Below, in pieces: positions 60,112 to 64,000 of a stretch of DNA of 64,000 nucleotides. Positions within the stretch are counted from its first letter, which is position 1. Each line of letters begins with the position of its first letter. The stretch comes from Nematostella vectensis. Taxonomy: Eukaryota > Cnidaria > Anthozoa > Actiniaria > Edwardsiidae. The notes beneath the pieces are model-generated. The model saw nothing but the letters and a program-made list of their open reading frames with translations. It searched no databases and was not told where the DNA came from. Position numbers and translations under genes: made by a program. Location of the stretch: assembly GCF_932526225.1 (NCBI RefSeq), contig NC_064046.1, positions 4,712,001-4,776,000 on the forward strand. Direction: 5' to 3'.

Positions 60112-63100
60112 ATGTCGGCGAAATCCTTGGCTAAGATGTTCGATAATTTCAGCTCGGTCGAGTTTATGGAGTTCTTTCATAAATATGATACGGATGGTAG
60201 GTGGATTATCGATCATGTTTAACCGAGAACTTGTAATCGTTTGGTTTTCAAGTTTTTCATTTGACAGCGGAGTAAATTTTAGATTTATTTCTATGATTTT
60301 CGTGTATTTTGACGCAGGACTTCGTCCGCGGTGCGGGTTGTTTTGGGAATTCCCCATTTCTTAGCAGCGTTTAACGCATTCTGAACAACATAGGCCATGG
60401 TCGTCATGCGAAAGAGCCAATAGTTATCATGGAGGGAACATTAGTATTCAAAGATATACTTTCTGCAACAAATGACAGCTTTCGTCCATCAAAACCTAGT
60501 AAATAAGGGAAAACCTGCGAAGAAATTATTGTTTTTGTGGAATGAGTCGTTCATATAGGGGCATTTGGAAACAAATGGAAATGTGGAGCGAAATCGGGCT
60601 TTTTTCACAATTATCTATCATTGTATTTTATCATAATTATTTTATTCTAGGCAATTTTTCTAAGAACGTCACAGCCTCAACACTTTTTACAATTTTCAGG
60701 CTTTTTCGCTTTATCAGACTTATTATGACTGACCTATAATTTTTTTTAAATCTGCATTAAAACTTTTATCTTATCGAAAGAAATTAAAAATTTTGCACGG
60801 AATTGATATTGCGCTTCTGATTGAAATAATACAAGCCCATCATTTAATATTCCAAAGTTATATTGAATTCATAAGGTCAATTTCTTGATTCTATCAAGCT
60901 ATTTTTCTATTTCAGAGTTTTCAAGTTAAGCGAAAAGATTGTTTTATCTTGCTATCACATGGTGTGCTTTACGGCATTCTGTTTCCATTTTTCCTATCGA
61001 TGTTATCTTTCCGTCTATCGAATATGCATAACAATGCAGGCCAATTGGTTGCAACACCCAAATGGCATGCGCATCTATTCAGGTGAATACACTCTTTAAG
61101 AACATCTTCAGCCTTAAAAACCTCCAAAAACCGACACAGCCTCAGCTGAAAATGTATGTAGAGTGTATTGTTTAACATGTTAACCAATTACTTCAGATAA
61201 AACAAAGAGAAAAAAATCTGTTGAGAATATTTCTGTTAATGATCTAAATTAGAAAAAGTTATGTGCTATTTTCTAATGTGTTTGTCATCGAAATATTTGT
61301 ATCAATGTGAATTATTTGTGTCATCCTGCTGGGTATAACCACATACACAATTAAATCGGTGACGAATCTTCATACAATCCGAAAACTATTGCTAAACTCT
61401 TGTCTTTTTATTATTGATATATATTTATTGATAATTCCAAGCAATTAATTAATTTATTTGTTTATTTATTTGCTTCTGTGCTTGTTTGCTTGTACGTTTG
61501 TTTGTACGTTTGCCTTGTATTTTTTATGTGAAAATACCCACGTTCTAAAAAGGTATCCCGGATATAGGAGACCTGTCTTTTCAGTCTTACACATTTTTGT
61601 TCGCTCACAAAACATTGACAATATGACAATTTCTCTATTTTTATTCGCTGCCATGCTTGAAGAGAATTTATTTTCTTAACAGTGTAAACAGGGCTGTGGA
61701 AACTAGATACACTTATGTTTTATCTAAAAACCTTTTTACTCTGTGTTTCTTTTCCCAAAAAAAAGAGAAACAGCTTTTAAGTAATACATCTTTTATTGTT
61801 GAGTAGTCCTTCCCCTTACCATGGTTCTGAATGAAAAAAATAATAAATTAGAAAATGAAAGATAGGGTTGAACTTGCATTTTTTATCCCAACCTCGATTT
61901 ACCAAGCGTTCTATATTTCGTTTATTATTCTGTGGGTTGTCGGGGCTTTTGACAGTATCCATGCGGTGACTCAAGTAGCTTCGCAAACGACCAGATGATA
62001 TTAAACCTGCTGTTGCATATCATTAATTATGTATAACTATCCGACATTCACTCATAATTAATATCCGCGCTTCGTTTTGCCTGATGAATCATAAACGCAG
62101 ATTTAAAAAGGGGTACCTAGCTAAGGTTGAGTTGTACGCCAACTCTCGCGCCGATTTTGTAAAAATTCCTTTATGGTTTCGATCTGGCCCGACTCCTTTT
62201 AAAATTTAACTGTAATCATATATCATATTTTGGGGCCATAACAGATCATACTCTTGACAAAAACAGGGGCCCGACAAATCGTCGCTTATGAACGCTTTGT
62301 CTAATAATCGGTGCGTGTACTTCCTACTTAAGCGGAAGGTTGGACAAATAGGGCGAATACACTATGTGATCATATTTTTTTGGATATGATTTTTAAGGAA
62401 TTGGACCCGTTCAGACAAATTTAAAACACAATAAATTTTACGCAGAAGTATAATAAAGCTCACAGTTTTTGTGGTTTCTACCTACATATCGAAAAATATA
62501 CTTATCGATGTTAATATCTTCGTGGTAAATATCCTTTGAAACAATAAGCCATTAAAGAATAGCCCAGAGGCGTAGTGAGGCCGCCCTCTTAATAAGTGAT
62601 AGACTGACTATACACAGTTATCCACCGAACCAATTATAATAAAGAAATAAATGGAAACAAGGCTGAGAAGTTCTGTTTGACGTCTCAGTTGAAAACAGAG
62701 TATAGTTTCGCCGCTATAATGGCGTTAACATACCATTTCAATTTAATGTTGAATCATTTCCCTGGCTCCATCACCACGCCTCCTAGTTCTTCTAGACCCG
62801 GTTATCTTGTGTATCCCGGTTTCTCGTCTTAAGAGAGCTGTCAACTGGTCAAAACCCTATTTTGCATCGAGCATCGGAAATATTAATATTTATGTTAAAA
62901 GCGTTTATTGTTGAGACTGACATTGCAGTGTTAGAATCTTAAATCGAGAGATTGCAACAAATATAGCTTGCTTCAATTTTTCAAGATTTCTTGATTGAAT
63001 GGCTACCTATTAGGCTTTGATACTTTATATTTGCGAACAATTATTTCCTTTGCTTTATCAGGCAATAACTATATAGAAGAAAAAGAGCTTGACCGCTTCG

Positions 63101-64000
63101 TGGATGATCTCTTCGTGCGCAGATATGGAACGGTCAGTCAGGGAGAGGGGTGGGGTCCGGGGCATACCCATGGGGGAGTGGGGGGGGGGGGGGTTTAGGG
63201 CATACCCACGGGGGAGGGGTGGGGTCTAGGGCATATTCACGGTGGAGGGGTGGGATTTAGGTCATACCCACGGGGGAGGCGTGGGGTCTAGGGCATACCC
63301 ACGGGGGAGGGGTGGGGTCTAGGGCATACCCACTGGGGAGAGAGGGGACAGTTTGGGGTCTGGTACATACCCACGAGAGAGGTGTCTGAGATCATACTCA
63401 CGGAGAAGTTTGAGGTTTAGGTACCTACGGGGGAGGGGCTGGTACCTACGCACGGGGGAGGGCTTGGTCTGGGGGACACCTACGGGAGAAAGCGGGGGTC
63501 AGAGTTTCTGGAGTACTTTGTGCAGTGGAAAATCCCTTTGTGCTTAGATATGTAACGATGACCCGACGGGTCATCGCTATGAATTTCTAGTATCTACCTG
63601 CTGATTTTTTTTTTCATAGATGCATAGCGACAGCGAGAAGCAAAAATTCAAAGAGGTGTTTCTGAAGGAGTATCTAAAGGATAAGAAGATCGATATCCAA
63701 GAGGTATTCATAATGGTTTGCCAGCAACAACCAAACAAGGGCTGTGATACTTTCCAATACGCTTTACAAAGAAATTCCCCACAAGTCTCGGGCTTAGATT
63801 TTGTATCAACTTTTGTTTTAAACAATAGAAAAACAATGTTTAACAATGAAAACAATGGAAGTACTCCGCCATTTATTACGTAATCTTGAGAAGTTGCTGA
63901 TTTTGTCTTTTATGATTTTGTAGTTGGCCGCGATTTTACCGCATGACGAGGGACTTGAGGTCAAGTTTCGCGCCAATGACAAAATGTCAAGCGTGGAATT
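60112..64000 (+). CDS. SCGN-like: Secretagogin-like EF-hand protein 4, 5' part
   Basis: First four exons of a fourth paralogue, cut by the window end: 60112-60196, 63062-63132, 63620-63703, 63924-64000. Phases match those of genes 1 to 3 exactly. The start MSAKSLAKMF lies in a strong Kozak context. Loop 1 is DTDGNNYIEEKE, with Asn in place of the usual Gly. Loop 2 is degraded and about two residues short (LKDKKIDIQE), so it should not bind calcium. The fourth exon begins LAAILPHDEGLEVKF and reaches SSVEF, the secretagogin linker before loop 3. The gene lies divergently from gene 3. The remaining exons are beyond the window, so competence of loops 3 to 6 cannot be judged. Confidence 0.92.
60197..63061 (+). 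other. Long intron 1 of EF-hand gene 4
   Basis: AT-rich intron of 2.9 kb. I see no exon, array or element within it. Short open frames on both strands lack any family signature. Confidence 0.5.
63133..63565. repeat. 31-base G-rich minisatellite with exon-end copy
   Basis: Unit GGGCATACCCACGGGGGAGG plus GGTGGGGTCTA, starting directly at the donor of exon 63062-63132 and decaying after 63350. At about 63526-63550, CCCTTTGTGCTTAGATATGTAACG is a degenerate copy of the exon end, with the donor GT lost. The array is thus bracketed by two copies of the splice junction. Confidence 0.8.

Noticed and set aside
1-64000. tRNA and rRNA genes
   Set aside because: I looked for conserved tRNA box sequences and rRNA blocks by eye and saw none; a covariance-model scan would be decisive.

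Overview
This is animal nuclear DNA: intron-rich genes with short GT-AG exons, AT-rich introns, dense minisatellites and many small inverted-repeat transposons. Gene content and repeat style suggest a cnidarian, probably an anthozoan such as a sea anemone. The species is inferred, not shown. There are no operons, rRNA, tRNA or CRISPR. All exon models were assembled by hand from splice signals, reading phase and remembered family similarity.

Left part (1-25000). After an intergenic stretch holding a broken trypsin-like fragment and two foldback repeats, MTBP (Treslin/TICRR partner in replication origin firing) runs leftward in 23 recognised exons, 16384 to 2395. Head-to-head with it, 274 bases away, starts ACD/TPP1 (shelterin subunit, POT1 partner) running rightward, 16659 to 24670. 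A DNA-replication gene and a telomere gene thus share one short intergenic region with an E2F-like site. ACD has a giant exon of about 1,057 codons interrupted by a single in-frame TGA.

Right part (26700-64000). Four paralogous six-EF-hand calcium-sensor genes of the secretagogin/calbindin/calretinin family form a cluster: three in tandem on the minus strand (34884-26747, 43890-38529, 53501-45297) and one divergent on the plus strand (60112, running off the window end). Exon boundaries and phases are largely shared, so they are local duplicates; copies 2 and 4 have decayed EF-hand loops.

The most unusual pattern is in the introns. Minisatellites repeatedly begin exactly at splice junctions, mostly 5' splice sites, in at least ten introns of five of the six genes with repeats on the donor side and in a sixth gene on the acceptor side. 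In several, the repeat unit is a degenerate copy of the exon end plus splice site. This suggests a local process of tandem duplication across exon-intron borders that enlarges introns and scatters decoy splice sites. The introns and gaps also carry a solo LTR and several inverted-repeat element families.
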